Of a stretch of 64,000 nucleotides of DNA, positions 8,577 through 16,604 are shown piece after piece. The stretch spans positions 40,833 to 104,832 of the forward strand of contig NZ_ATVX01000012.1 of assembly GCF_000420945.1 (NCBI RefSeq). The letters run 5' to 3'. Position 1 is the first letter of the stretch; every line of letters begins with the position of its first letter. Below the pieces are notes generated by a model. It did not search any database. It was given only the letters and a program-made list of their open reading frames with translations, and was not told where the DNA came from. The DNA comes from Butyrivibrio sp. VCB2006 (GTDB taxonomy: Bacteria; Bacillota; Clostridia; Lachnospirales; Lachnospiraceae). Both the position numbers and the translations under genes were made by a program.

Positions 8577-9467
8577 TTAGAACACTTTGTATTCATGTTT
8601 AACATCAAATTTCTTTTCTATGGCATTCATCATGATATTCATGGCAAGATTAGCCTTTTTCTCGATATCATGGTGAATGTTTTTTATTGCGGGAGAGTAA
8701 TAATTTCCGGCATCTTCACTGGTTATTACCAGCATATCTTTGCATTTTGCATTCTGCTTAATTATCATTCCAAGCTGTGTTCCGTAGACAAGGACTTTTT
8801 TACCATCCAGAACAGAAAATCCTTTTTCTTCCAAATCCGAGAAAAAGAGGGACTTCCCTTTAGGAAGAGAAGAAATCAGATAATCGTTATATTTACTATT
8901 GCTGTATTTATCAGTTACCAGATAAAAACCATCCCCAAGTATTTCCGAAGCTGCCCTGGAAATACTCTCCATATCAGTGTAAATCTGATAGAAAAGAAAA
9001 TCGTTGATCATCATATCAAGACAGAGAATGGGGATAAAGTACTGTCCGGACATCTGCTTGAATACAGATTCTTCCAGATCTATAGCTATTATGCCATCCA
9101 GTCCTTCTACGGGTTTCTGGTACTCAGAAGATGATTCTAAAGGAATCAACTGGCAGTTAAAACCTATTCTAAAAAATCTACCGGCTAGAAGGTTGATCAG
9201 GGACATTATCTCCATATTCCTTGAAGGAGTATCCGGTCTTAGGGTGTACATTACACCTATAGTATATGCGCCCTTTCTGGCGTCTATATTCTTATACTTC
9301 TCAGGAATACTGTAATTTAGAAGGTTAGCCACCTGGAGAACCTTTTTTCTGGTTACATCACTTATCTTAGTATCCTTTTTGTCGTTGAGTACATAGGAAA
9401 CCGTAGCTACCGATACACCGGCCTTAGCAGCAATATCTCTGACGGTAGCTTTTTTTTCATTAGCCAT
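8577..9467 (-). CDS. LacI-family repressor of maltodextrin locus 1
   Basis: The N-terminus (residues 6-55) is a LacI helix-turn-helix: VRDIAAKAGVSVATVSYVLN and a hinge ending near YSIPEKYK. The remaining part is a periplasmic-binding-like effector domain, somewhat shorter than usual (296 residues in total against about 330). It is divergent from the lipoprotein/GH13/transport operon, and a perfect palindrome lies in the gap, so it most likely represses that operon and itself. The effector is probably a malto-oligosaccharide, by context only. AAAGGAAC precedes the start. Confidence 0.9.
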   Translation of the reverse strand: MANEKKATVRDIAAKAGVSVATVSYVLNDKKDTKISDVTRKKVLQVANLLNYSIPEKYKNIDARKGAYTIGVMYTLRPDTPSRNMEIMSLINLLAGRFFRIGFNCQLIPLESSSEYQKPVEGLDGIIAIDLEESVFKQMSGQYFIPILCLDMMINDFLFYQIYTDMESISRAASEILGDGFYLVTDKYSNSKYNDYLISSLPKGKSLFFSDLEEKGFSVLDGKKVLVYGTQLGMIIKQNAKCKDMLVITSEDAGNYYSPAIKNIHHDIEKKANLAMNIMMNAIEKKFDVKHEYKVF

Positions 9468-9490
9468 ATTAAGAGTTCCTTTATGAATTA

Positions 9491-9592
9491 TTAGGTTAAC
9501 AAGTTAAGTTAATAATATCAAAGCCTTTAGATATTGACAAGAGATTTTCAAAGTGTTATTACTAATTTAACAGTTAAGTTAACAAACTTAAC
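9491..9592 (+). promoter_or_regulatory. Promoter and LacI operators of maltodextrin locus 1
   Basis: TTGACA (9534-9539), a 17-base spacer and TATTAC (9557-9562) with an extended TG at 9554-9555 form a good promoter for the plus-strand operon. Just downstream, 9573-9592 is a perfect 8+4+8 palindrome, GTTAAGTT-AACA-AACTTAAC. A related degenerate site (GGTTAACAAGTTAAGTTAA) lies at 9494-9512, near the start of the divergent LacI gene. Two sites about 80 bases apart suit repression by a looping LacI protein. Confidence 0.7.
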
Positions 9593-9626
9593 AAAACGAC
9601 AGCACCTATAGAATGGGAGGGAAATC

Positions 9627-10709
9627 ATGAAAAAGAATGCATTTTTAACAAAGACTCTTGCAGGAACAATGGCAACACTTCTGATAATCAGTGGACTTAC
9701 AGGGTGCGGAGCAGCTAAGGCTAGTGACGCTACTAAGGAAGAGCTTACGATTACATTTATGAATCAGGATCAGACTCTCGGAACAGCTACAGCATACGTG
9801 GATGAGCTTCTTGACAAGGCTTCCTACGAGGCTTTCGAGCAGGTAGAGGATGCAGAGTTTAACGGATGGTTTGAGACTCCGTCATTCCTTGAATCCAGTA
9901 AAAAAGATCTTTCTACAGATACTTTTGAAAAAGATACTACTCTTTATGGTGATTTTAGAAGCAATACAGTAGCAGAAGATACAAGGCACTGGTACATCGC
10001 AGGAACATCCACAAAAGGCGCACTTAAACTTAATAACTGGGCAGGAAGTCTTAGCGACGAAGAAAAGGCTTCTTTTGAGCTTACACCTACAGGAAACAAT
10101 GTAAATGAATTTTCTCTTACAATAGACCTTTTCGAAGGAGATCAGTTCCAGGTTATACATGACTGGAAGTGGGACGGACAAAAAGGCTATGGCAAGTTCA
10201 CAGATATTGATGAGTCTCAGATGGAGAATGCAGGAGGCCTTGGAGGAACTGCAGATACATCAAATGTTCAGGTTTTAGTTGATGGAAACTACACAATCAC
10301 TCTTACAACAAACCCTGATAATCAGGCCCAGGATACTCTGAGTATTGTGAGAAACTCAGATCCTCTGACAGATGGTGAAGAAACAGAAGAGGAGCCATTT
10401 GAAGTAACAGAGAACACAAAGGTTTTCGTAAAGGGAAGCTGGGTTGCAGACTGGTCAGAACTCAAAGAGCTTGAGAGAAAAGATGGTGCTGACACCTATA
10501 CTATCGAAATGGAACTTAAAGCAGATACAGAGCTTTGCTTCTCAGTATTTGAAGGAGAGGAAGATACCGGCCTTGTACTCAAAGAAGAAAATGTAACGGC
10601 TGGTATGGATCTTTTAACAGAAAATGGAAACAACGTGAAAATTTCTGCAGACGGAACATATACATTTACAGTAAATCTTGATGATATGACTGTAGAAATT
10701 GCTAAATAA
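9627..10709 (+). CDS. Surface lipoprotein, putative starch-binding, first gene of maltodextrin operon 1
   Basis: A 360-residue lipoprotein: signal peptide with lipobox LTGCG (Cys near 27). Residues 35-112 contain a stretch like the InlB/Listeria-Bacteroides repeat (FNGWFETPSF... then KDTTLYGDF). Two beta-rich domains follow: one from WYIAGTS to LSIVRNSD, one from TKVFVKGSWVADW to MTVEIAK, both ending in a strand pair like those of SusE/SusF starch-binding domains. Probably holds alpha-glucans at the cell surface for the transporter. An acidic linker (DGEETEEEPFEV) separates the two. Function is inferred from context and resemblance. Confidence 0.65.
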   Translation: MKKNAFLTKTLAGTMATLLIISGLTGCGAAKASDATKEELTITFMNQDQTLGTATAYVDELLDKASYEAFEQVEDAEFNGWFETPSFLESSKKDLSTDTFEKDTTLYGDFRSNTVAEDTRHWYIAGTSTKGALKLNNWAGSLSDEEKASFELTPTGNNVNEFSLTIDLFEGDQFQVIHDWKWDGQKGYGKFTDIDESQMENAGGLGGTADTSNVQVLVDGNYTITLTTNPDNQAQDTLSIVRNSDPLTDGEETEEEPFEVTENTKVFVKGSWVADWSELKELERKDGADTYTIEMELKADTELCFSVFEGEEDTGLVLKEENVTAGMDLLTENGNNVKISADGTYTFTVNLDDMTVEIAK

Positions 10710-10721
10710 GAGGCAGGAAAA

Positions 10722-12398
10722 ATGAATCAGTTTGCACTACTACATATGACAGATTCAGCGTACTGCTTTCCGGTATCTGAACATGAAATTGTCATAAGGC
10801 TTCGCACAGCCAGGGGAGACATAGAAAAGGCCTGGATTATCTTCGAGAGCAAATATGTAATCGGGGAAAGCCAAAAAAAGCTTCCAATGGAAAAAGTGCT
10901 TAGCGGAGAACTATACGATTATTATTCAGTAAAACTGGATCTCGAAGATACGAGACTTGCTTATGTCTTTTATCTATGGGATGGTCGTGAATACTATTAC
11001 TACTCTGAGGATGGCGCAACACTCACTTATGATTTTACCAAGGGCTACTATAACTTCTTTCAGTATCCCTACATCAATGCTGCAGACATCATGAAAAAGG
11101 AAGACTGGCTAACTCAGGCAAGCTTTTACCAAATATTCATCGACAGGTTCTGTATAGGAGATGAGAACAAGGACAAGAGTTATATAAATCTTAAGTGGGG
11201 AGATGTCCCTACTCCCAAAAGCTTTGCAGGGGGCGACCTCAAGGGAATTATTTCTAAGCTTGATTATATTAGTAATCTTGGATGTGATGCACTTTATCTT
11301 ACTCCAATTTTTAAGTCACCCTCCAACCATAAGTATGATATTGTGGACTATTTTGAGATAGATCCAAACTTTGGTGACAATGCAGATTTGCAAGAATTGG
11401 TAAAAGAACTCCATAAAAGAGGAATGAAGATAGTTCTGGATGCGGTTTTCAACCATGTCAGTGAACTAAATGAGAAGTTTCAAGACGTGGTAAAAAAAGG
11501 CAGAGAATCACAGTATTTTGACTGGTTTGTAGTAAAGGGTGATTTTCCGAAAAAAGATCCTCTTAACTACGAAGTATTTGCCGGATGCACATATATGCCA
11601 AAGTGGAATACTTCGAACAGTGATGTCCAGGATTACCTTATATCCATTGCCACCTACTACATCAAAGAGTTTGATATAGACGGATGGAGACTTGATGTAT
11701 CAGATGAGATAAGCCACGATTTCTGGAGGAAGTTTAGAAAAGAAGTTAAGAAAGCCAAGGAGACAGCAGTAATTATCGGTGAAAACTGGCATGATGCAAA
11801 TAACTACCTTCGGGGCGATCAGTATGACAGCATCATGAATTATGCATTTACTAAGGCAGCTCTTGACTATTTTGCCTATGATAAATTTGATGCTGAGAAA
11901 ATGGCTGACAAGCTTAACGACATCCTTGCAAGGAACACTGACACTGTCAATGATATGATGCTAAATCTTCTTGATAGTCATGATACGGACAGATTCTTTA
12001 GTGAAGTGCATGAAGACCGTGATAAGTTAAAAGCTGCGCTGGCGCTATTATATCTGTTTCCCGGTGCGCCATCGATTTTCTACGGCACAGAGTGCTATAC
12101 TGTTGGTGGATATGATCCTGATTGCAGGCGATGCATGGATTTCGGAAAAGAAAAAGAGAATACACTGACAGATTTTATCAGGCAGCTGGCGGATATACGA
12201 AAGAAATGCAACTTCTCATTTGATGGCACCAGGATTTACTCTTCAGATGACAATAAGCTCTTATGCATGGAAAGACATGGCGAAAATGGGGATGTCACGC
12301 TGTTAATAAACGAGTCGGACAGCGTCGGAAAAGACAAAGATATTCAGGTAGAACCTGGCAGCTACAGATTATATGTAGGCGGAGGAGAGGTATTATGA
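10722..12398 (+). CDS. GH13 alpha-glucan hydrolase (neopullulanase/cyclomaltodextrinase type)
   Basis: Cleaves alpha-1,4 (and possibly alpha-1,6) bonds of malto-oligosaccharides. The first 130 residues form a CBM34-like N-domain, then the GH13 barrel. Catalytic residues are visible: nucleophile D325 in DGWRLDVSDE, acid/base E354 in IIGENWHD, and stabiliser D421 in DSHDTDR. There is no signal peptide, so it acts in the cytoplasm on imported sugars. Length 558 suits subfamily 20-like enzymes. It starts 12 bases after the lipoprotein (GAGGCAGG site) and overlaps the next gene by 4 bases (ATGA). Confidence 0.92.
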   Translation: MNQFALLHMTDSAYCFPVSEHEIVIRLRTARGDIEKAWIIFESKYVIGESQKKLPMEKVLSGELYDYYSVKLDLEDTRLAYVFYLWDGREYYYYSEDGATLTYDFTKGYYNFFQYPYINAADIMKKEDWLTQASFYQIFIDRFCIGDENKDKSYINLKWGDVPTPKSFAGGDLKGIISKLDYISNLGCDALYLTPIFKSPSNHKYDIVDYFEIDPNFGDNADLQELVKELHKRGMKIVLDAVFNHVSELNEKFQDVVKKGRESQYFDWFVVKGDFPKKDPLNYEVFAGCTYMPKWNTSNSDVQDYLISIATYYIKEFDIDGWRLDVSDEISHDFWRKFRKEVKKAKETAVIIGENWHDANNYLRGDQYDSIMNYAFTKAALDYFAYDKFDAEKMADKLNDILARNTDTVNDMMLNLLDSHDTDRFFSEVHEDRDKLKAALALLYLFPGAPSIFYGTECYTVGGYDPDCRRCMDFGKEKENTLTDFIRQLADIRKKCNFSFDGTRIYSSDDNKLLCMERHGENGDVTLLINESDSVGKDKDIQVEPGSYRLYVGGGEVL

Positions 12399-13846
12399 GA
12401 AATATAAAAAGAGCTCTTGGGCTGTTGCTTATATCATCACTCGCTATTTCAATGACAGCTTGCGGAAGTGATAATGCTAAGGCTTCCGGGAAGACTTCAA
12501 GTGATGAAGTAATCACTCTTAGGATTCTTGAAAATGACACGGCCAAGCAGGAGGGCTATCTGGATGAACTATTAAGTGCATTTAATGAGGCTTATAAGGA
12601 CAAGGGAATCCAGGCTGTTGATGCGAACATGGAAGAATACAGTAACCTGGCAGAAAACGGCCCTTATGGCTACGGCCCTGATGTTCTTTACCAGGCTAAC
12701 GATAAGCTTATGTCTTACGCAGAAGATAAACACATCCTTGCACTAAACAGAGAAGATTTTGAGTGCGCCGATCTAATTCCGGAAGAAGCCTGGAATGCCT
12801 TCACTATTGGTGTTAATGGCAATAAGTACACCTGCGCAATTCCTGTTAATGTTCAGGAACCAATGCTTTTTTACAGAAAAGATAAGCTTCCTGAGAATTG
12901 GGAGACTGATTGGGATCAGGATGGAGATAAGACACCGGATTTCCTTCAGAGCTGGAGCAGTCTGTATCAGCTTTCACAGCAGATAGTAACAGAGTCCGGC
13001 GGCGAGAAATATGGTCTTGTTGCCTCCTGCAAAGACCTTTATATGATGGCAGAGTTTGACTTTTCCTATGGTGGATATGTTTTTGGAAAAGATGAAAATG
13101 GCCTTACTAATTCTGAGGATGTAGGCTTTGGACAGGGTGATGCGGCAAAAGGTATGCTGGGACTTCGCCAGTTTGCCGGAGTTATGAATGAAGAGTGTAT
13201 TGATGATTCAATAGCGCAGAATAGATATGTTAAAGTTGCTGATGGTACATATTTTTGCTCAATCTCTACACCTGATACTTACGTCCTGTTCCATGACAGA
13301 CTTGCCGATGTGTATAAGGCAGAAGGCTGTAGCCAGGAAGAAGCTGACAAAAAAGCTACAGAAAACCTTGGAATGGTGGAACTTCCCGGCAAGATGCCTG
13401 CAGATGGAGACCTTAGCAAAAATGGAGATACAGTTGAGACTGTTGTTATGGGCGGCGTTAACGGCTATGGTATCAGTGCGTACACGGAGCACAGAGATGC
13501 ATGCATTGAGTTTGTAAACTTTGCTACCAGCAGGGAAATGATCACAAGAAGGGCACAGATCCTTGGTATTGCTCCAACAAGATCAGATGTGGCTCAGGAA
13601 ATGGGCGGAACAACAGAAATGATCTTTGGTAGTTTGAGCGCTGGGCATATAAATCTTATGCCTTCTGTTAAGGCTGTAGATCAGATTTGGGACCCCATGG
13701 GAACGCTTCTTAGTGATGTGGCCAAGGATGCTTTTAGAGAGAAAAAGGGTGAAACTGTTAAATATACAGATGAAGCTTCCATGCAGGAGGCTTTGGATAA
13801 AGCTTCAAAGAGCATTTATGACGCCATTTATACTTTATCTAACTAA
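12395..13846 (+). CDS. Maltodextrin-binding lipoprotein (ABC solute-binding protein 1)
   Basis: A 483-residue extracellular binding protein: signal peptide with lipobox MTACG (Cys near 22), then a family 1 solute-binding fold (VTLRILEND-type first strand, YGPDVLYQANDKLMSYA, CAIPVNVQEPMLFYRKD, and PTRSDVAQ near the end). It delivers sugar to the MalF/MalG-like permeases that follow. The start ATG at 12395 overlaps the GH13 stop and has GGAGGAGAGG just upstream; a longer in-frame reading from 12263 would remove the signal peptide from the N-terminus, so it is rejected. Confidence 0.92.
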   Translation: MRNIKRALGLLLISSLAISMTACGSDNAKASGKTSSDEVITLRILENDTAKQEGYLDELLSAFNEAYKDKGIQAVDANMEEYSNLAENGPYGYGPDVLYQANDKLMSYAEDKHILALNREDFECADLIPEEAWNAFTIGVNGNKYTCAIPVNVQEPMLFYRKDKLPENWETDWDQDGDKTPDFLQSWSSLYQLSQQIVTESGGEKYGLVASCKDLYMMAEFDFSYGGYVFGKDENGLTNSEDVGFGQGDAAKGMLGLRQFAGVMNEECIDDSIAQNRYVKVADGTYFCSISTPDTYVLFHDRLADVYKAEGCSQEEADKKATENLGMVELPGKMPADGDLSKNGDTVETVVMGGVNGYGISAYTEHRDACIEFVNFATSREMITRRAQILGIAPTRSDVAQEMGGTTEMIFGSLSAGHINLMPSVKAVDQIWDPMGTLLSDVAKDAFREKKGETVKYTDEASMQEALDKASKSIYDAIYTLSN

Positions 13847-13858
13847 GGGAGCTTTGGT

Positions 13859-15145
13859 ATGAAAACTGGGAATATTAAGACAAAATGCTCCTATGTAATA
13901 ATGGGACTTGGACAGTTTCTTTATGGGCAAAGAGTTAAAGGACTTCTTTATATGGCTGTTCTTGCTCTGTATTTATGGTATTTAGTCACCTCAGGTATAG
14001 GGGATATGACAGGTTTTTTTACTCTCGGCACTGTTGAGGGTGATCCTTGGCTTGGAACAAAAGGTGATGACTCCATCATCATGATGCTTAGAGGAATCCT
14101 GGCATTTCTGGTGCTGATTGCAGTTATTGTCTTTTATCTTTCCAATATAAAAGATGTCAAGAATACAGAAAGGCTTGTGGAGCAGGGGAAGACTGTTCCG
14201 GGATTTATCGCGTCATTACAGGCCTTTGTTGATAAGAAGTTTTATGTTGTGGCGCTGTTCTTGCCGGTTGTCGGAGTTGCAGTGTTCAACATCCTTCCAA
14301 TCATTTTCATGATCCTTATTGCTTTCACAAACTATGGGGGAGATATAGTGCCCCCAAAGCTTGTGGACTGGATAGGGCTTGAAAATTTTATACAGATCTT
14401 TTCACTTACAGGAATAAAAGACACATTTGTAAAAATCCTGGGGTGGAATCTTGTCTGGGCAGTATGTGCGACCGCTATCAACTATTTTGGAGGACTTTTA
14501 CTGGCGCTTCTCCTTAACAAGAAGTGTGTAAAGGGCAAGACCTTTTGGAGAGCATTTCCTATACTTGCATACGCTGTGCCGGGATTCATAACTCTTTTAG
14601 GCTTTAAGTTCATGTTCTCCTATGGAGGTCCAATTAACTATTATCTGAAAGCTTTTGGACTTCAGGCAGTGGGATTCTTGGATATAGATGCAGGTTGGAA
14701 GGCAAGGATAATAGGTCTTTTGGTAAATGCATGGATATCTATACCGACATCGATGCTGCTTGCCACAGGAATTCTTTCTAACATGAATAATGAGCTGTAT
14801 GAGGCCGCAAGTCTTGATGGAGCAGGAAGATGGAAACAGTTTACCAAGCTCACACTTCCATTTGTAGTTTTCTCTACAACACCGACGCTTATTACCAGCT
14901 TTGTTGGCAACTTTAATAACTTCGGAGTATTTTACTTCTTGAGAGGCGGCTTATATCTTGACGGATACTTCCTTGCAAGTGATACGGACCTTCTCATCAA
15001 CTGGCTTTATAACCTTTCGATTGATAATAACTATTATGGTATAGGCGCAGCAGTCAGCCTTATTATTTTCCTGATCACATCAGTGATCTCTTTGACTACA
15101 TATGTGAATTCATCAGCATTTAAGAAGGAGGATACTTTCAGATGA
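13859..15145 (+). CDS. MalF-like sugar ABC permease 1
   Basis: 428 residues with about eight membrane helices. The C-terminal two thirds are a binding-protein-dependent permease domain; the EAA loop reads YEAASLDGAGRWKQFTKLTLP, the site that contacts the ATPase. The N-terminal part (residues 1-100) carries a short TM2-like hairpin (MGLGQFLYGQRVKGLLYMAV), also seen in the second locus. It pairs with the MalG-like gene that overlaps it by 4 bases. No ATPase is encoded nearby, so a shared MsmK/MalK type ATPase from elsewhere is presumably used. Confidence 0.92.
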   Translation: MKTGNIKTKCSYVIMGLGQFLYGQRVKGLLYMAVLALYLWYLVTSGIGDMTGFFTLGTVEGDPWLGTKGDDSIIMMLRGILAFLVLIAVIVFYLSNIKDVKNTERLVEQGKTVPGFIASLQAFVDKKFYVVALFLPVVGVAVFNILPIIFMILIAFTNYGGDIVPPKLVDWIGLENFIQIFSLTGIKDTFVKILGWNLVWAVCATAINYFGGLLLALLLNKKCVKGKTFWRAFPILAYAVPGFITLLGFKFMFSYGGPINYYLKAFGLQAVGFLDIDAGWKARIIGLLVNAWISIPTSMLLATGILSNMNNELYEAASLDGAGRWKQFTKLTLPFVVFSTTPTLITSFVGNFNNFGVFYFLRGGLYLDGYFLASDTDLLINWLYNLSIDNNYYGIGAAVSLIIFLITSVISLTTYVNSSAFKKEDTFR

Positions 15146-15969
15146 GAAAAGAACGACTTTCAGAGACAGTCGTAACATACATTGCACTGATCCTTGTATC
15201 CTTCATATTCTTTTTTCCTGTGCTGTGGCTTGTACTGGCATCTTTTTCTGCGTCGGGTTCAATCTATGATTATGAAGGATTTTTCCCTAAGAGCTACAGT
15301 CTTGGTACATATATTAAGCTCTTTTCGGACACACAGATGTATGATTATCCAAGTTGGCTACGGAATACCTTGTTTGTTGCAGTATTTTCCTGTGCGCTTT
15401 CCACAGTCCTGGTGATACTGACTGCTTATACCATGAGCAGATTCAGGTTCAGGATGAGAAAGCCTATCATGAAGACGACTCTGGTTCTTAGTATGTTCCC
15501 AAGCTTTATGGGAATGACAGCGGTTTATCTTATAATGATCAACTTTAACCTCATCAATAATCTGTGGAGCCTTGTGCTGGTGTACTCAGCAGGAGCGCCT
15601 ATGGGATACCTGGTGCAGAAGGGGTATTTTGATACTATCAGTAACTCGATTTACGAAGCGGCCAGGATTGACGGGGCATCTAACCCTACAATTTTCTGGA
15701 AGGTTACAATGCCGCTTTCCAAGCCAATCCTAGTGTATACCGCACTTACCTCGTTTGCATGGCCATGGAGTGATTTCATTCTTCCGAACATGCTTCTCAA
15801 AAACCGCGATCTTTGGACAGTAGCGGTGGGCCTTACTCATCTTGGAGAAACAGAGTTTTCAAGATTTGCTGCAGGAGCCATATTTATTGCTGTTCCAATA
15901 GTAATTCTGTATTTTTCCTTATCAAGGTTCCTAATATCCGGAGTATCAGATGGTGCTGTTAAGCAATAA
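15142..15969 (+). CDS. MalG-like sugar ABC permease 1
   Basis: A standard-length MalG homologue (275 residues, six helices) with the EAA loop YEAARIDGASNPTIFWKVTMPLSKP. It forms the membrane channel with the MalF-like partner. The start overlaps the previous stop by 4 bases, with AAGAAGGAGG upstream. It is the last gene of locus 1; the MATE fragment follows after about 30 bases with no clear terminator between them. Confidence 0.93.
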   Translation: MRKERLSETVVTYIALILVSFIFFFPVLWLVLASFSASGSIYDYEGFFPKSYSLGTYIKLFSDTQMYDYPSWLRNTLFVAVFSCALSTVLVILTAYTMSRFRFRMRKPIMKTTLVLSMFPSFMGMTAVYLIMINFNLINNLWSLVLVYSAGAPMGYLVQKGYFDTISNSIYEAARIDGASNPTIFWKVTMPLSKPILVYTALTSFAWPWSDFILPNMLLKNRDLWTVAVGLTHLGETEFSRFAAGAIFIAVPIVILYFSLSRFLISGVSDGAVKQ

Positions 15970-16001
15970 AATGCGAGGTTAGATTATTAGAGGGAGAGAG
16001 A

Positions 16002-16190
16002 GTGACGCAAGAATCATTTTTCAGAAAATCTATGAAGATTGCAGTGCCTGTAGCTTTACAGGCTATGCTGCAATCTTCTTTTTCTATGATCGATCAGGTT
16101 ATGGTGGGGCAATTGGGGAAGACTGCCATAGCCGCAGTAGAAGTTGGTGTTGCCATGTCAGTAAACATGTTGGTGTTGCATTTTTGCTGA
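16002..16190 (+). pseudogene. Truncated MATE efflux gene (5' remnant)
   Basis: GTG start with AGGGAGAG upstream. The first 49 residues match the N-terminus of MATE multidrug/sodium antiporters (KIAVPVALQAMLQSSFSMIDQVMVGQLG...AAVEVG), then the frame runs into unrelated sequence and stops after 62 residues. A normal MATE has about 450 residues and 12 helices. Another frame continues as a short hydrophobic stretch to a stop at 16238-16240, without a recognisable MATE match. Most likely a deletion remnant. Confidence 0.75.
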
Positions 16191-16604
16191 TTCCAACAGA
16201 TTTAGAATTTATTATTGCAACTATATATTTTCGGTGTTAGTATGAGAAAGTATTAAAAATATAAAGAAAGAACGCTTGTCGTACAGGTGATGAAATGTTT
16301 ATTAGATAATTTAGTTTGAGTTTACACGATATGTTTTGTTATAGCTGCTGATGCGGCTATTTTGTGTACGCTTAAATTAGATTATCATGCATTCTTAGCC
16401 TGACTGTAATAGTGGGTCTATTTGTGTGAGTCTATTTTGCGTATGCAAAAGAGGCTCTTTTTCATTTTCAATGAAAATAAGTCAGTAAATGTGCATCGGC
16501 GCGAAATGAATTTGTTTCTTGAAGCAACCGCGCCTCGCACGAGAATTTCGCAAGCGAAATTCTATATTAGTACAGTACGCTATCAGCACAATAGGAGATT
16601 ATAT
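16191..16604 (+). promoter_or_regulatory. Long structured leader before the ABC-F gene
   Basis: A 414-base gap with no gene. Its left end is the decayed MATE junction. TTGAGT at 16315-16320 and TTATAG at 16339-16344 (18-base spacer) could be a promoter. Possible hairpins follow: TAGCTGC/GCGGCTA (16342-16359), TTTTGC/GCAAAA (16435-16450), GGCGCG/CGCGCC (16498-16534) and a perfect AGAATTTCG-CAAG-CGAAATTCT (16542-16563). Short ORFs also occur, among them ATG-CAT-TCT-stop at 16387. ABC-F resistance genes are often controlled by ribosome-mediated attenuation in such leaders; that is the suggested role, not shown. Confidence 0.5.

Noticed and set aside
16422..16604. In-frame upstream extension of the ABC-F gene by 61 codons
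   Set aside because: It covers the hairpin leader, encodes an Arg-rich unrelated stretch, and the internal ATG at 16605 has its own AGGAG site and begins at the normal ABC-F N-terminus.
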